Below, piece by piece: positions 55,389-64,000 of a DNA stretch of 64,000 nucleotides (the stretch's first letter is position 1; the number at the start of each line of letters is the position of its first letter). Both the position numbers and the translations under genes were made by a program. The stretch is from Pseudomonas sp. (GTDB lineage Bacteria > Pseudomonadota > Gammaproteobacteria > Pseudomonadales > Pseudomonadaceae). Below the pieces are notes generated by a model. It was not told the origin of the DNA. It made no database searches and worked only from the letters and a program-made list of their open reading frames with translations. The stretch is from the NCBI RefSeq assembly GCF_030150285.1, contig NZ_JASLGE010000027.1, positions 62,001 through 126,000 on the forward strand. The letters are read 5' to 3'.

Positions 55389-56230
55389 GCGTCGGCTCCT
55401 TTTTTTGCGTCCGGCTGCTTGCAGATCCGGTCGAGCATGATGGCCAGCAATACAATCGCCAGCCCGGCTTCAAAGCCCAGGGCAATGTCGGCCGTGTTAA
55501 GTGCGTTGACCACCGGTTTGCCCAAACCATCAGCCCCTACCAGCGCGGCGATCACCACCATCGACAACGACAGCATGATGCATTGGGTGATGCCCGCGGC
55601 GATGCTCGGCATGGCGTGGGGCAGTTCAATACGGGTGAGTAATTGGCGTCGTGAACAGCCGAATGCTTTGCCGGCATCGAGCAGCTCGTGCGGTACGTCG
55701 CGGATGCCCAGGTAGGTCAGGCGGATCGGCGCGGCAATGGCGAACACCACGGTTGAGATCAGCCCCGGCACCACGCCCAGCCCGAACAGGGTGAGGGTCG
55801 GGATCAGGTACACGAACGTCGGCACGGTTTGCATCAGGTCGAGCACGGGTCGCATGCAGGTGTAAACCGCCGGTTTGTGTGCGGCGAGAATGCCCATTGG
55901 CACGCCGATGATCACGCACACAATCGTGGCGAACAGCACCTGCGCCAGGGTTTCCATCGTCTCTTGCCAATACCCCAGGTTGAAGATCAGCAGAAAGGAC
56001 AGGGCGACAAAGACCGTCAGCCCCCATTTACGTTGAATCATGTGTGCAAACAGGGCGATGAGCCCGATAAACACAAACGGGTTGAACCAGGTCAGGGTAA
56101 ACGTCAGACCGTGAATCATCGCTTCAAGCGTACTGGCGATGGCGTCGAAGGTGGATGCGCCGTTTTTGGTCAGCCAGTCCACGAAGCCTGCGATGTACTC
56201 GCCCAGTGGCAATTTTTGATCGATCAGCAT
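55385..56230 (-). CDS. choW: Choline ABC transporter permease
   Basis: 281 residues with about six membrane helices. Binding-protein-dependent permease: QTVPTFVYLIPTLTLFGLG and the EAA loop region AFGCSRRQLLTRIELPHAMP. ProW/OpuAB family; CbcW/ChoW by gene order. Start MLIDQKLPLGEYIAG matches the family's beginning; an in-frame upstream start is less likely. The Shine-Dalgarno is weak. Confidence 0.93.
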   Translation of the reverse strand: MLIDQKLPLGEYIAGFVDWLTKNGASTFDAIASTLEAMIHGLTFTLTWFNPFVFIGLIALFAHMIQRKWGLTVFVALSFLLIFNLGYWQETMETLAQVLFATIVCVIIGVPMGILAAHKPAVYTCMRPVLDLMQTVPTFVYLIPTLTLFGLGVVPGLISTVVFAIAAPIRLTYLGIRDVPHELLDAGKAFGCSRRQLLTRIELPHAMPSIAAGITQCIMLSLSMVVIAALVGADGLGKPVVNALNTADIALGFEAGLAIVLLAIMLDRICKQPDAKKGADA

Positions 56231-56298
56231 GGTAGTGAACGTCCGCATGCAGGAGGAGTGAAAGGGCACCGGGAGGCTGTGCCGCCCGATACCGGCGA

Positions 56299-57246
56299 TT
56301 ACTGCGCGAGGCTGGCCTTGACGGCGGCAAGCCCGGGCTTGCCGTCAAGGGTGGTTACGCCCGCCAGCCAGGTGTCGAGCACCTGAGGGTTCTGTTTGAG
56401 CCAGGCCCTGGCGGCCACCTCTGGCTTGATCTTGTCATCCAGCACCTTGCCCATCAGGGTGCTTTCCATGTCCAGGGTGAACACCAGGTTGCTCAGCAAC
56501 GCGCCGACGTTCGGGCATTCCTGGCTGTAGCCTTTGCGGGTGTTGGTGTAGATGGTGGCCTGGCCGTAATTGGGGCCAAAGAAGTCATCGCCGCCGGTCA
56601 GGTATTTCAGTTTGAAGCGGGTGTTCATCGGGTGCGGTTCCCAGCCCAGGAACACCACATCGGTGCCTCGGCGTTGCGCGCGATCCACCTGCGACAACAT
56701 GCCGGCTTCGCTGGACTCCACCATTTTGAAACCCGCGTCCTTAAGGCCGAAGGCGTTCTTGTCGATCATGGTTTGAATCATGCGGTTGCCGTCATTGCCC
56801 GGCTCAATGCCATAAATCCGGGCACCCAGTTCCTTCTTGAACTTGGGCAGGTCGGCGAAGTCTTTCAGGCCCTTGTTGTACAGCGCTTCGGGCACGGCGA
56901 GGGTGTACTTGGCGTTCTCCAGGTTGGCGCGCACGGTTTCGACGGTGCCGGCATCGCGGTACTGCTTGATGTCGTTTTCCATGGTCGGCATCCAATTGCC
57001 GAGGAAGATGTCCATGTTCTTGCCGTCGGCCAGGGATTTGTAGGTGACGGGTACCGAAATCATGGTGGTTTTGGGGGTGTAGCCGAGTGCCTTGAGCACC
57101 TCGCTGGTCACTGCCGTCGTGACGGTGATGTCGGTCCAGCCGACATCGGAGAAGTGAACGGTGCTGCACTGCGCGGGTTCGGCGGCCTGGACAATCACGG
57201 GCAGACTCAATAGCGCAGCCAACAACAACGATGGGGACTGTTTCAT
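56299..57246 (-). CDS. choX: Choline ABC transporter substrate-binding protein
   Basis: 315 residues. Signal peptide MKQSPSLLLAALLSLPVIVQ (cleavage after AA). OpuAC-type quaternary-amine binder: VHFSDVGWTDITVTTAVTSE, DIFLGNWMPTMENDIKQY (the aromatic-box region), and VVFLGWEPHPMNTRFKLKYL. ATG 57246 has GGAG at good spacing. First gene of the operon, divergent from sdaB across a gap with 21-bp repeats. Confidence 0.94.
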   Translation of the reverse strand: MKQSPSLLLAALLSLPVIVQAAEPAQCSTVHFSDVGWTDITVTTAVTSEVLKALGYTPKTTMISVPVTYKSLADGKNMDIFLGNWMPTMENDIKQYRDAGTVETVRANLENAKYTLAVPEALYNKGLKDFADLPKFKKELGARIYGIEPGNDGNRMIQTMIDKNAFGLKDAGFKMVESSEAGMLSQVDRAQRRGTDVVFLGWEPHPMNTRFKLKYLTGGDDFFGPNYGQATIYTNTRKGYSQECPNVGALLSNLVFTLDMESTLMGKVLDDKIKPEVAARAWLKQNPQVLDTWLAGVTTLDGKPGLAAVKASLAQ

Positions 57247-57604
57247 GGAGCGACTCCTGTGTTCTGGGTAGCGGTTCTCGAATCGAAAACCACACGTATC
57301 AGTTGCGGTTGGGGCGATGCCCGGCTGGCGGTTTGCCAACACTTCTTGCAATCGAGTCGAGACGGATCATGTAACAGTGAAATTCAAACGCCTACTGGGG
57401 GCGTCGTATCCAGTACAGGGGAAGTCGTATCTGGTACTCGGGAGGTCGTATATGGATTTTCTTACACGCAAAATCGCTTTTTCAGCCCGTCTGATCCGTA
57501 TAAAACGGCAAGGGCGCTGGCAGGTAATGGCGCGTCGTTGCTGGACGTTTTAGCCCGCCCGAAACAGCCCATGCTGCGCGTACCCACTTAAAAGGTTCGT
57601 GTTC
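57247..57604. other. Intergenic region between divergent choX and sdaB
   Basis: 358 bases without a gene. Contains the three 21-bp direct repeats at 57404-57461. Promoters must lie on both sides; I could not locate -10 boxes reliably. Confidence 0.6.
57404..57461 (+). promoter_or_regulatory. Three direct repeats with 21-bp period, likely activator site
   Basis: TCGTATCCAGTACAGGG at 57404, TCGTATCTGGTACTCGGG at 57425 and TCGTATATGGAT at 57446: each 21 bases (two helix turns) apart. AraC-family regulators bind such spaced direct repeats, and the AraC-type GbdR is known to activate the choline/betaine genes of P. aeruginosa. GbdR binding here is inference. Confidence 0.55.
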
Positions 57605-58981
57605 ATGGCTATCAGCGTGTTTGATCTTTTCAAGATTGGTATCGGCCCTTCCAGCTCGCACACCGTGGGCCCGATGCGGGCGGCAGCGCTGTTTGTGCAG
57701 GGCTTGCGTGAGCGCGACCAACTGCGGCAGGTTCAGCGCATTGAAGTGCAGTTGTATGGATCGCTGTCGGCCACCGGCATCGGGCATGGCAGCGACAATG
57801 CCGTGATCATGGGCCTGATGGGTGAATGGCCGGATGCTATCGACCCATCGCAAATCGCCCCGCGCATTTCAGACGTGCACGAACACCAGACGTTGCAGCT
57901 CGACGGCAACTGGGCGATTCCCTTCGTGTGGTCGCGCGACATGCGCCTGATCGACGAAAACCTGCCGTTTCACCCCAACGCCATGACGCTGGTGGCGGAA
58001 TCCGCACAAGGCGAGTTGCATCGCGACACGTACTACTCGGTGGGCGGCGGGTTTGTGGTGGACGCCGCGCAAGCGGCCAGCGGTGTGCTGGACACGGACC
58101 TCACCGCGTTACCGTATGACTTCAGTAGCGCTGCGCAATTGTTGGAGTTGTGCCGCACGCACCACCTGAGCGTGGCCGACTTGATGATGGCCAATGAGCG
58201 CACGTGGCGCAGTGAAGATGACATTCGCACGGGCTTGATGACGCTCTGGCGCGCCATGCAAGATTGCGTGGAACAAGGGCTTCAGCACGAAGGCATCCTG
58301 CCTGGCGGCCTGCACGTACGGCGACGCGCGGCGCGCCTGCACCGCAGTTTGCTGGAGTTGGGCAAACCCAACGTGATCGGCTCAACACTGAGCGCAATGG
58401 AATGGGTCAACCTGTTTGCCTTGGCGGTCAACGAAGAAAACGCCGCGGGCGGGCGCATGGTCACGGCTCCGACCAACGGCGCGGCGGGCATCATCCCGGC
58501 GGTGCTGCATTACTTTGTGAAATTCAGCGATGAGGTCAATGAAGCCCATGTGGTCGACTACTTGCTGAGCGCAGCGGCCATTGGCATTTTGTGCAAAAAG
58601 AACGCCTCCATTTCGGGCGCTGAAGTGGGGTGCCAGGGGGAGGTCGGCTCGGCGTGTGCCATGGCGGCAGCGGGACTGGCGCAAATCCTTGGTGCCACGC
58701 CCGAGCAGTTGTGCAACGCGGCTGAAATTGGCCTGGAACACAACTTGGGCCTGACCTGCGACCCGGTGGGTGGGCTGGTGCAAGTGCCGTGTATCGAACG
58801 CAACGCCATTGCTGCGGTGAAAGCCATCAACGCTGCGCAGATGGCCCTGCGCGGTGACGGTCAGCACTTTATCTCGCTGGACCGGGTGATTCGCACCATG
58901 CGCGACACCGGGGCCGACATGCACGACAAATACAAAGAGACCTCGCGCGGCGGCCTGGCGGTCAGTGCGGTGGAGTGTTGA
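57605..58981 (+). CDS. sdaB: L-serine dehydratase (ammonia-lyase), single-chain Fe-S type
   Basis: 458 residues. Converts L-serine to pyruvate and ammonia, the last step of betaine to glycine to serine use. Seen: IGPSSSHTVGPMRAAALFVQ at the N-terminus, NGAAGIIPAVLHYFV, GCQGEVGSACAMAAAGLAQI and GLEHNLGLTCDPVGGLVQVP, with cysteines for the [4Fe-4S] cluster. An in-frame GTG two codons upstream exists; ATG 57605 is taken. In P. aeruginosa gbdR follows sdaB; here it does not. Confidence 0.95.
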   Translation: MAISVFDLFKIGIGPSSSHTVGPMRAAALFVQGLRERDQLRQVQRIEVQLYGSLSATGIGHGSDNAVIMGLMGEWPDAIDPSQIAPRISDVHEHQTLQLDGNWAIPFVWSRDMRLIDENLPFHPNAMTLVAESAQGELHRDTYYSVGGGFVVDAAQAASGVLDTDLTALPYDFSSAAQLLELCRTHHLSVADLMMANERTWRSEDDIRTGLMTLWRAMQDCVEQGLQHEGILPGGLHVRRRAARLHRSLLELGKPNVIGSTLSAMEWVNLFALAVNEENAAGGRMVTAPTNGAAGIIPAVLHYFVKFSDEVNEAHVVDYLLSAAAIGILCKKNASISGAEVGCQGEVGSACAMAAAGLAQILGATPEQLCNAAEIGLEHNLGLTCDPVGGLVQVPCIERNAIAAVKAINAAQMALRGDGQHFISLDRVIRTMRDTGADMHDKYKETSRGGLAVSAVEC

Positions 58982-59130
58982 GGGCTCTTTTGCTCAAAGC
59001 AGGGCAACCCAGCCGTTGGAGCGTGCCAATGCGCGCCGGTTGTGTGCGTGAGTGGGGCGCGGCCCTCACGCCAAGCGATCAAGGGCCGTTCCGGTTTTTT
59101 GTTTAGAAAGGGTGTTCGGCTGTGCGGTGC

Positions 59131-60870
59131 TTAATGCGAGTGGCGGGGCACGGCGGCACCACGGCACCCCACCAGGAAGTCGAAGTCACAGCCTTCATCG
59201 GCCTGTAGCACGTGGTCGACATAGAGCCGCGCGTAGCCGCTATTGAAGATGCCTGCACTGGTGTCCGGTTGCAGGTTCTGCAGGCGTGTTTGCAACTCGG
59301 CGTCGCTTATCTCCAGGTGCAGGCTTCCTGCGGCACAGTCGAGGGTGATGAAATCACCGTTTTTGACGGCTGCCAGTGGCCCGCCTGCGGCCGCTTCGGG
59401 TGCGACGTGCAGCACCACGGTACCGTAGGCGGTGCCGCTCATTCTCGCATCGGAGATACGCACCATGTCGGTGATGCCTTTGGCCAACACTTTCGGTGGC
59501 AGGCCCATGTTGCCCACCTCGGCCATGCCTGGATAACCCTTGGGGCCGGCATTTTTCAGCACCAGCACACAGGTTTCGTCCACGTCCAGTGCCGGGTCAA
59601 CGATGCGCAATTTGTAGTCGTCGAAATTCTCGAACACCACTGCGCGTCCTCGGTGCTGCATTAAAGCAGGCGTCGCCGCCGAAGGTTTGAGTACGGCCCC
59701 ACGGGGCGCGAGGTTGCCGCGCAGAATGCAAAGCCCGCCGTTTTCCACCAACGGCGTGCTCAACGGGCGAATGACCTCATCGTTGTACTGCGGTGCCGCC
59801 TGGCAATTGGCCCAAAGACTCTGGCCATTGACGGTCAGCGCATCCGGGTTGGGTAGGCGCCCGGCTTCACCGAGGCGGCGGATGACGGCCGGCAGACCGC
59901 CGGCGTAATAAAAGTCTTCCATCAGAAAACGCCCGGAAGGTTGCAGATCGACCAGCGTGGGAACATTGCGGCCAATGCGGTCCCAGTCCTCCAGGTTCAG
60001 GTCAACACCGATGCGCCCTGCGATCGCTTTAAGGTGGATGACCGCATTGGTCGAGCCGCCGATTGCCGCATTGATGCAGATGGCATTTTCGAAAGCGGCT
60101 TTGGTCAGGACTTTCGACAAGCGCAGATCTTCGCGAACCATATCGACGATGCGCATACCCGAAAGATGCGCCAGCACATAGCGGCGCGAATCGACCGCCG
60201 GGATTGCCGCGTTATGCGGCAAGGAGGTTCCCAGCGATTCGGCCATGCACGCCATGGTGGATGCTGTGCCCATGGTGTTGCAGGTGCCTGCCGAGCGGGA
60301 CATGCCGGCTTCTGCAGAAAGAAATTCATCCAGGTTGATCTGCCCGGCTTTATAGGCTTCGTGCATCTGCCACACGACGGTGCCCGAGCCGATGTCTTTG
60401 CCTTTGTGCTTGCCGTTGAGCATCGGTCCGCCCGTCACCACCAACGCCGGTACGTCACAACTGGCGGCTCCCATCAGCAGGGCCGGGGTGGTTTTGTCGC
60501 AGCCTGTCAGAAGCACGACGGCATCAATCGGGTTGCCGCGAATGGCTTCTTCGACGTCCATGCTGGCCAGGTTGCGCGTGAGCATCGCCGTGGGGCGCAG
60601 GTTGGATTCGCCGGTGGAAAACACCGGAAACTCGACCGGGAAGCCACCGGCTTCAAGGACACCTTTTTTAACGTGCTCGGCTATTTTGCGAAAATGCGCG
60701 TTACAGGGCGTCAGCTCCGACCAGGTGTTGCAGATACCAATGATTGGCTTGCCTTGGAACTCATGGTCGGGGATGCCCTGGCTCTTCATCCAACTGCGGT
60801 ACATGAAGCCGTTTTTGTCGGCGGTGCCGAACCATTGCGCGGATCGCAGGGGGGTCTTTGGCGGATTCAT
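59131..60870 (-). CDS. IlvD/Edd-family sugar-acid dehydratase
   Basis: 579 residues. Fe-S dehydratase family: GCDKTTPALLMGAASCDVPA (cluster Cys), SRSAGTCNTMGTASTMACMA (Cys), NAAIGGSTNAVIHLKAIAG, and the C-terminal DARMSGTAYGTVVLHVAPEA. Length and sequence style match L-arabinonate/D-xylonate-type dehydratases more than amino-acid DHAD. Start 60870 (MNPPKTPLRSAQWFG) chosen; 22 bases after the oxidoreductase gene. It is the last gene of the operon and probably dehydrates an aldonate to a 2-keto-3-deoxy acid. Exact substrate unknown. Confidence 0.88.
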   Translation of the reverse strand: MNPPKTPLRSAQWFGTADKNGFMYRSWMKSQGIPDHEFQGKPIIGICNTWSELTPCNAHFRKIAEHVKKGVLEAGGFPVEFPVFSTGESNLRPTAMLTRNLASMDVEEAIRGNPIDAVVLLTGCDKTTPALLMGAASCDVPALVVTGGPMLNGKHKGKDIGSGTVVWQMHEAYKAGQINLDEFLSAEAGMSRSAGTCNTMGTASTMACMAESLGTSLPHNAAIPAVDSRRYVLAHLSGMRIVDMVREDLRLSKVLTKAAFENAICINAAIGGSTNAVIHLKAIAGRIGVDLNLEDWDRIGRNVPTLVDLQPSGRFLMEDFYYAGGLPAVIRRLGEAGRLPNPDALTVNGQSLWANCQAAPQYNDEVIRPLSTPLVENGGLCILRGNLAPRGAVLKPSAATPALMQHRGRAVVFENFDDYKLRIVDPALDVDETCVLVLKNAGPKGYPGMAEVGNMGLPPKVLAKGITDMVRISDARMSGTAYGTVVLHVAPEAAAGGPLAAVKNGDFITLDCAAGSLHLEISDAELQTRLQNLQPDTSAGIFNSGYARLYVDHVLQADEGCDFDFLVGCRGAAVPRHSH

Positions 60871-60892
60871 CACGGGCCCTCTTAATTTATTG

Positions 60893-61765
60893 TTAGGCGT
60901 GGTCAAGGTGGTTGAGGTGTTCGAGCTGTAACCACAACCCGCTGTGGTCGACTTCACCCTCGCGCTCGATGAGGTCGGCAAACAGCGCGCGGACGTTTTG
61001 GGTCAACGGCGCGATAAATTGCGAATCAGCGGCAGCTTCCAGGGCGTTATCCAGGTCTTTGAGTTGCATGGTGGCCCGCCCCCGGGTGGTGAAATCGCGG
61101 TCGATCATGCGTTGGCCATGCAGGTCGAGCACGCGGCTCTGCGCAAAGCCGCCCTGAATGGCCTCGCGCACCAGCGCAGGGTCGGCGCCCCCGCGCTGGG
61201 CCAATTGCAGGGCTTCGCATACGGCACCGATGGTGATCCCGACAATGATTTGGTTGGCCAGTTTGGCCAACTGGCCCGCGCCTGCCGGGCCCACTCGTGT
61301 AGCACGGCCCATGGCCGCCAACACGGGCTGGACCTGCTCAAATGCGCCCACGTCCCCGCCCACCATGATGGCCAGCGTGCCTTGCTCGGCGGCGATGACC
61401 CCGCCCGACACCGGTGCGTCAAGGTGCTCAAAACCCAACGCATGCAAGCGCTGAGCGTGGTCGCGGGCTTGTTGCGGTTTGATCGAACTCATATCGATCA
61501 GAACCGCCCCCGGCGCTAAAACGTCGGTGACGCCGTTGTCGAACAGTACCTGGCTAACCACGGCACCGTTTTCCAGCATTGTGATGACCACTTGCGCGCC
61601 GGTGGCGGCTTCACCCGGTGTTGCGCACCAGTGGGCACCCTCCTTGACCAGGGCTTGCGCCTTGGCCGGGCTGCGGTTCCATACCGTGACGGCGAAGCCT
61701 GCCTGCAACAATCGGCGGACCTGCGGTGCGCCCATTAACCCCGTACCCAGAAAAGCAATGTTCAT
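60893..61765 (-). CDS. Beta-hydroxyacid dehydrogenase family protein
   Basis: 290 residues. N-terminal NAD(P) site IAFLGTGLMGAPQVRRLLQA, then DAPVSGGVIAAEQGTLAIMV (substrate motif) and catalytic Lys in GQLAKLANQIIVG. It belongs with 3-hydroxyisobutyrate / tartronate semialdehyde / L-threonate dehydrogenases (LtnD-like). Lies between DenD-like and IlvD/Edd genes in a tight operon, so it should act on the same sugar-acid route. Start at 61765 (MNIAFLGTG). Confidence 0.88.
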   Translation of the reverse strand: MNIAFLGTGLMGAPQVRRLLQAGFAVTVWNRSPAKAQALVKEGAHWCATPGEAATGAQVVITMLENGAVVSQVLFDNGVTDVLAPGAVLIDMSSIKPQQARDHAQRLHALGFEHLDAPVSGGVIAAEQGTLAIMVGGDVGAFEQVQPVLAAMGRATRVGPAGAGQLAKLANQIIVGITIGAVCEALQLAQRGGADPALVREAIQGGFAQSRVLDLHGQRMIDRDFTTRGRATMQLKDLDNALEAAADSQFIAPLTQNVRALFADLIEREGEVDHSGLWLQLEHLNHLDHA

Positions 61766-61799
61766 GGTCTCTACCTCCGAGAGTTCAAGCTGGAAATGT

Positions 61800-62780
61800 T
61801 CAGGCACCCTGGGGCGGGTATTGAGCGATGAATTGCTCTATCACGTCAGCGAAGTCATGGTCGGCGGTAAAGCCCAAGTGCTTGGCATAGGTGGCATTGA
61901 ATGCGCCAGGCCAGGTTTGCACCAGCTTCTCGATGGCCGGGTCGCGCGCCAGTTGAATGCGCTGTGCCACGGCATCACCGGCAATACGCCGCAGGGCATC
62001 GATCATGTGTTCAACCGTAATCGACAGGCCCGGCAGGTTGATCACCCGCCCGGCGGTCAACTGAGTGCCCGGCAATTCATGGGCATGAATCAGGTTGCTG
62101 ATGGCTTGTGCGAGTGACATCAGCCACAACGAGGTCTCCAGCGGAACCGGGCAAACACTGGGCAGGCCGTTCAGAGGTTCGCGGATGATCCCGCTGGCGA
62201 AGCTCGACGCCGCCTTGTTGGGTTTGCCGGGCCGTACCACGATGGTCGGCATTCGCAGGCTGCGGCCATCGATGTAACCCCGGCGGCTGTAATCCGCCAA
62301 AAGCAGGTCAGCCATTGCCTTCTGAGTGCCGTAGGAACTCTGAGGGGCCCACACGTGCTGGTCTTCAACCACGCTGGGCAAGTCACCACCGAACACGGCC
62401 ACGGAACTGGTCATGACCCATTTAGGGCAAGTGCCCAAGCCCCGGAACATTTCAAGCAACTCGTACGCGGCAGCGAAGTTGACGCGCATGCCCAGTTCGA
62501 ACTCTTGTTCGGCCTGGCTCGAAACGACAGCGGCCAGGTGGAACACGCTGTCGATCGTCGCGGTGCGCAGCGCTTGCTGCACCGAGGCCTCACTCAGGTC
62601 ACCGCACAGCGCATGGACGCGCGGGTCGCCCAGGTCCGGCAACGCGACAACGTCCAGGGCAATGATGCGGTCGATGTTGCGCTGCACGCCATCTCGATCT
62701 GTGAGCGAGCCGCGCTCCAGCAGCGCATCGATCAGGCGGCGGCCAAGAAACCCCGCCGCGCCAGTCACCAAAATATTCAT
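61800..62780 (-). CDS. DenD-like D-erythronate dehydrogenase (SDR-extended)
   Basis: 326 residues. Extended SDR: ILVTGAAGFLGRRLIDALLE (NAD), HLAAVVSSQAEQEFELGMRV, catalytic YGTQK with Ser in MTSSVAVFGG. The family pattern PTIVVRPGKPNKAASSFASG is that of DenD, which oxidises D-erythronate at C2 to 2-oxo-tetronate. 34 bases upstream of the oxidoreductase gene and 17 after the MFS gene. Confidence 0.85.
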   Translation of the reverse strand: MNILVTGAAGFLGRRLIDALLERGSLTDRDGVQRNIDRIIALDVVALPDLGDPRVHALCGDLSEASVQQALRTATIDSVFHLAAVVSSQAEQEFELGMRVNFAAAYELLEMFRGLGTCPKWVMTSSVAVFGGDLPSVVEDQHVWAPQSSYGTQKAMADLLLADYSRRGYIDGRSLRMPTIVVRPGKPNKAASSFASGIIREPLNGLPSVCPVPLETSLWLMSLAQAISNLIHAHELPGTQLTAGRVINLPGLSITVEHMIDALRRIAGDAVAQRIQLARDPAIEKLVQTWPGAFNATYAKHLGFTADHDFADVIEQFIAQYPPQGA

Positions 62781-62797
62781 GGAATGCTCCTAACCTT

Positions 62798-64000
62798 TCA
62801 GCGGTTAACAAGTTTTGCAGGGATGAGAAATACCAGTGCAGCCCCTACGAACAGCGCGCTGGCCATGATGAACATGCCCATGCTGGTGCTCTGCGTGAGT
62901 TCTTTGAGCAGGCCCATCAGGTAGGGCGAAACGAAGCCGGCGAGGTTGCCGAAGGAGTTGATCAGTGCGATGCCCGCAGCGGCGGCAGTCCCGCTTAGAA
63001 AGGCGGTGGGCAGGGGCCAGAACAGGGGCAGCGTGCTCAACGCGCCCATGGCTCCGATGGTCAGCCCGATCATCGACATGACCAGGCTGTCGCTCCAGAT
63101 GGCCGAGATAATCATGCCGACCCCGCCGACGATGCAGGTGAGCGCCAAGTGCCAGCGGCGCTCGCGCAGGCGGTCGGCATTGCGTGCAACCAGCAACATG
63201 GTGATCACGGCTGCGCCGTAGGGGATGGCCGTGAGCAGGCCGATGTCCATCATGTCGGTGACCCCGGCCTGAGCAACAAGCGTGGGTAACCAGAAGGCCA
63301 CGGTGTAGTAGCCAGCGATCAGGCAGAAGTAGATCGCTGTGAGCAGCCACACACGCGGATGGAAGAACACGTCTCGCAAGCTGCGGTGTTCGTGGCCTTG
63401 GTTTTCGGCCTCGATGCGGGCTTGCAGAAGCTGTTTTTGTTCAGCGCTCAGCCAGTTGGCTTCGCTGATGCGGTTGCTCAGGCAAAAGAGCACCAGCACA
63501 CCCAAGGCCACCGATGGCAAACCTTCGATAACAAAGAGCCACTGCCAGCCCGAGTAACCCTGGCTGCCGTGGAGGGCACTCATCAGATAGCCGGAGAGCG
63601 GGGCACCGATCAGACCCGAGATGGGGGCCGCACTGGCAAACAGCGCAAACATCTTGCCGCGCCGATGGCTGGGGAACCAATACGAGAGGTAAAGGATGAC
63701 GCCCGGATAAAACCCGGCTTCGGCCAAACCCAGCAAAAAGCGCAGCACGTAAAACGACATGGGCGTTGTGACGAATGCCATGCACGCCGACAAAATACCC
63801 CAGGTAATCATGATGCGAGCGATCCACACCCGTGCGCCGACGCGATGCAGGATCAGGTTGCTGGGTATCTCTACAAGAAAGTAGGCGATGAAAAAAATAC
63901 CCGCCCCAAGCCCATAGACCGCATCGGAAAACTGCAGGTCATCGACCATTTGCAGTTTGGCGTAGCCCACGTTGACGCGGTCAAGGTAGGCCATCAGGTA
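62798..64000 (-). CDS. MFS sugar-acid/aromatic-acid transporter (ACS family), partial
   Basis: About 400 residues visible; the N-terminus lies past the right edge, as the frame continues (YLM) through base 64000. ACS-type signature: YLDRVNVGYAKLQM in helix 1, FFIAYFLVEIPSNLILHRVG, RFLLGLAEAGFYPGVILYLS YWFP, and GLIGAPLSGYLM. GudP/TtuB-like. It is the upstream gene of the DenD-like/oxidoreductase/dehydratase operon and probably imports the substrate by proton symport. Confidence 0.9.
   Translation of the reverse strand, partial: YLMAYLDRVNVGYAKLQMVDDLQFSDAVYGLGAGIFFIAYFLVEIPSNLILHRVGARVWIARIMITWGILSACMAFVTTPMSFYVLRFLLGLAEAGFYPGVILYLSYWFPSHRRGKMFALFASAAPISGLIGAPLSGYLMSALHGSQGYSGWQWLFVIEGLPSVALGVLVLFCLSNRISEANWLSAEQKQLLQARIEAENQGHEHRSLRDVFFHPRVWLLTAIYFCLIAGYYTVAFWLPTLVAQAGVTDMMDIGLLTAIPYGAAVITMLLVARNADRLRERRWHLALTCIVGGVGMIISAIWSDSLVMSMIGLTIGAMGALSTLPLFWPLPTAFLSGTAAAAGIALINSFGNLAGFVSPYLMGLLKELTQSTSMGMFIMASALFVGAALVFLIPAKLVNR

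Overview
The window comes from a Pseudomonas chromosome, most likely the P. fluorescens/P. fragi side of the genus. The basis is a high-GC backbone, gene blocks that recall known Pseudomonas order (ahcY-metF-rhlE2; yceI-cybB-bioA-rsmE; metK-arsR/MTase-tkt-epd-pgk-fba; betIBA, choXWV-sdaB), a SAH riboswitch before ahcY, and many Pseudomonas-type REP palindromes built on GCGAGCAAGCTCGC. Gene order comparisons are from memory. No tRNA, rRNA, CRISPR array, insertion sequence, integrase or plasmid gene was seen.

Layout. 1-2.1 kb: the tail of a hemolysin III gene and a full-length ExoU-like patatin phospholipase, a type III secretion effector family, without its usual SpcU chaperone gene. 2.3-7.7 kb: acyl-CoA thioesterase, SAH riboswitch, ahcY, metF, rhlE2. 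8-13.5 kb: yceI, cytochrome b561, bioA, rsmE, a GlxA-type regulator and an HD-domain gene. 13.5-17.1 kb: a LysR gene divergent from a D-amino-acid dehydrogenase/RidA/binding-protein operon. 17.2-19.5 kb: a PQQ dehydrogenase whose membrane anchor is a separate gene. 19.7-25.8 kb: Na+/H+ antiporter, MAPEG protein, mltA, lipoprotein cytochrome c', DUF1090 protein, ligB. 26-34.4 kb: metK with its ArsR-methyltransferase regulator, then tkt, epd, pgk, a small lipoprotein and fba. 34.4-46.2 kb: assorted housekeeping and accessory genes (YgjP peptidase, YccS-like protein, HI0933 flavoprotein, dbpA, MFS pump, a TldD/PmbA pair, an RraA-like protein). 46.5-59 kb: choline to glycine betaine to serine metabolism (betIBA, choXWV, sdaB). 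59-64 kb: a sugar-acid catabolic operon with an MFS importer, a DenD-like dehydrogenase, a beta-hydroxyacid dehydrogenase and an IlvD/Edd dehydratase; the window ends inside the MFS gene.

The most unusual part is an AT-richer insertion at about 50.6-54.1 kb between betI and choV. It holds two small proteins, the first with the secondary-structure pattern of type III secretion chaperones, followed after 3 bases by an unrecognised 763-residue protein. That protein has a Ser/Thr/Pro-rich N-terminus, two internal beta-rich repeats and a C-terminal tail (EVAKAW) resembling the tail of the ExoU-like protein at the other end of the window (EMAKAW). I read it as a candidate undescribed effector with its chaperones; this is inference.

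Methionine-cycle genes are spread over the window (ahcY under a SAH riboswitch, metF, metK next to an ArsR-methyltransferase fusion with a perfect 14-bp inverted repeat upstream). The choline genes connect uptake (ChoXWV), oxidation (BetA, BetB), repression (BetI, 20-bp palindrome) and the final step from serine to pyruvate (SdaB). The tkt-epd-pgk-fba block carries central carbon metabolism.
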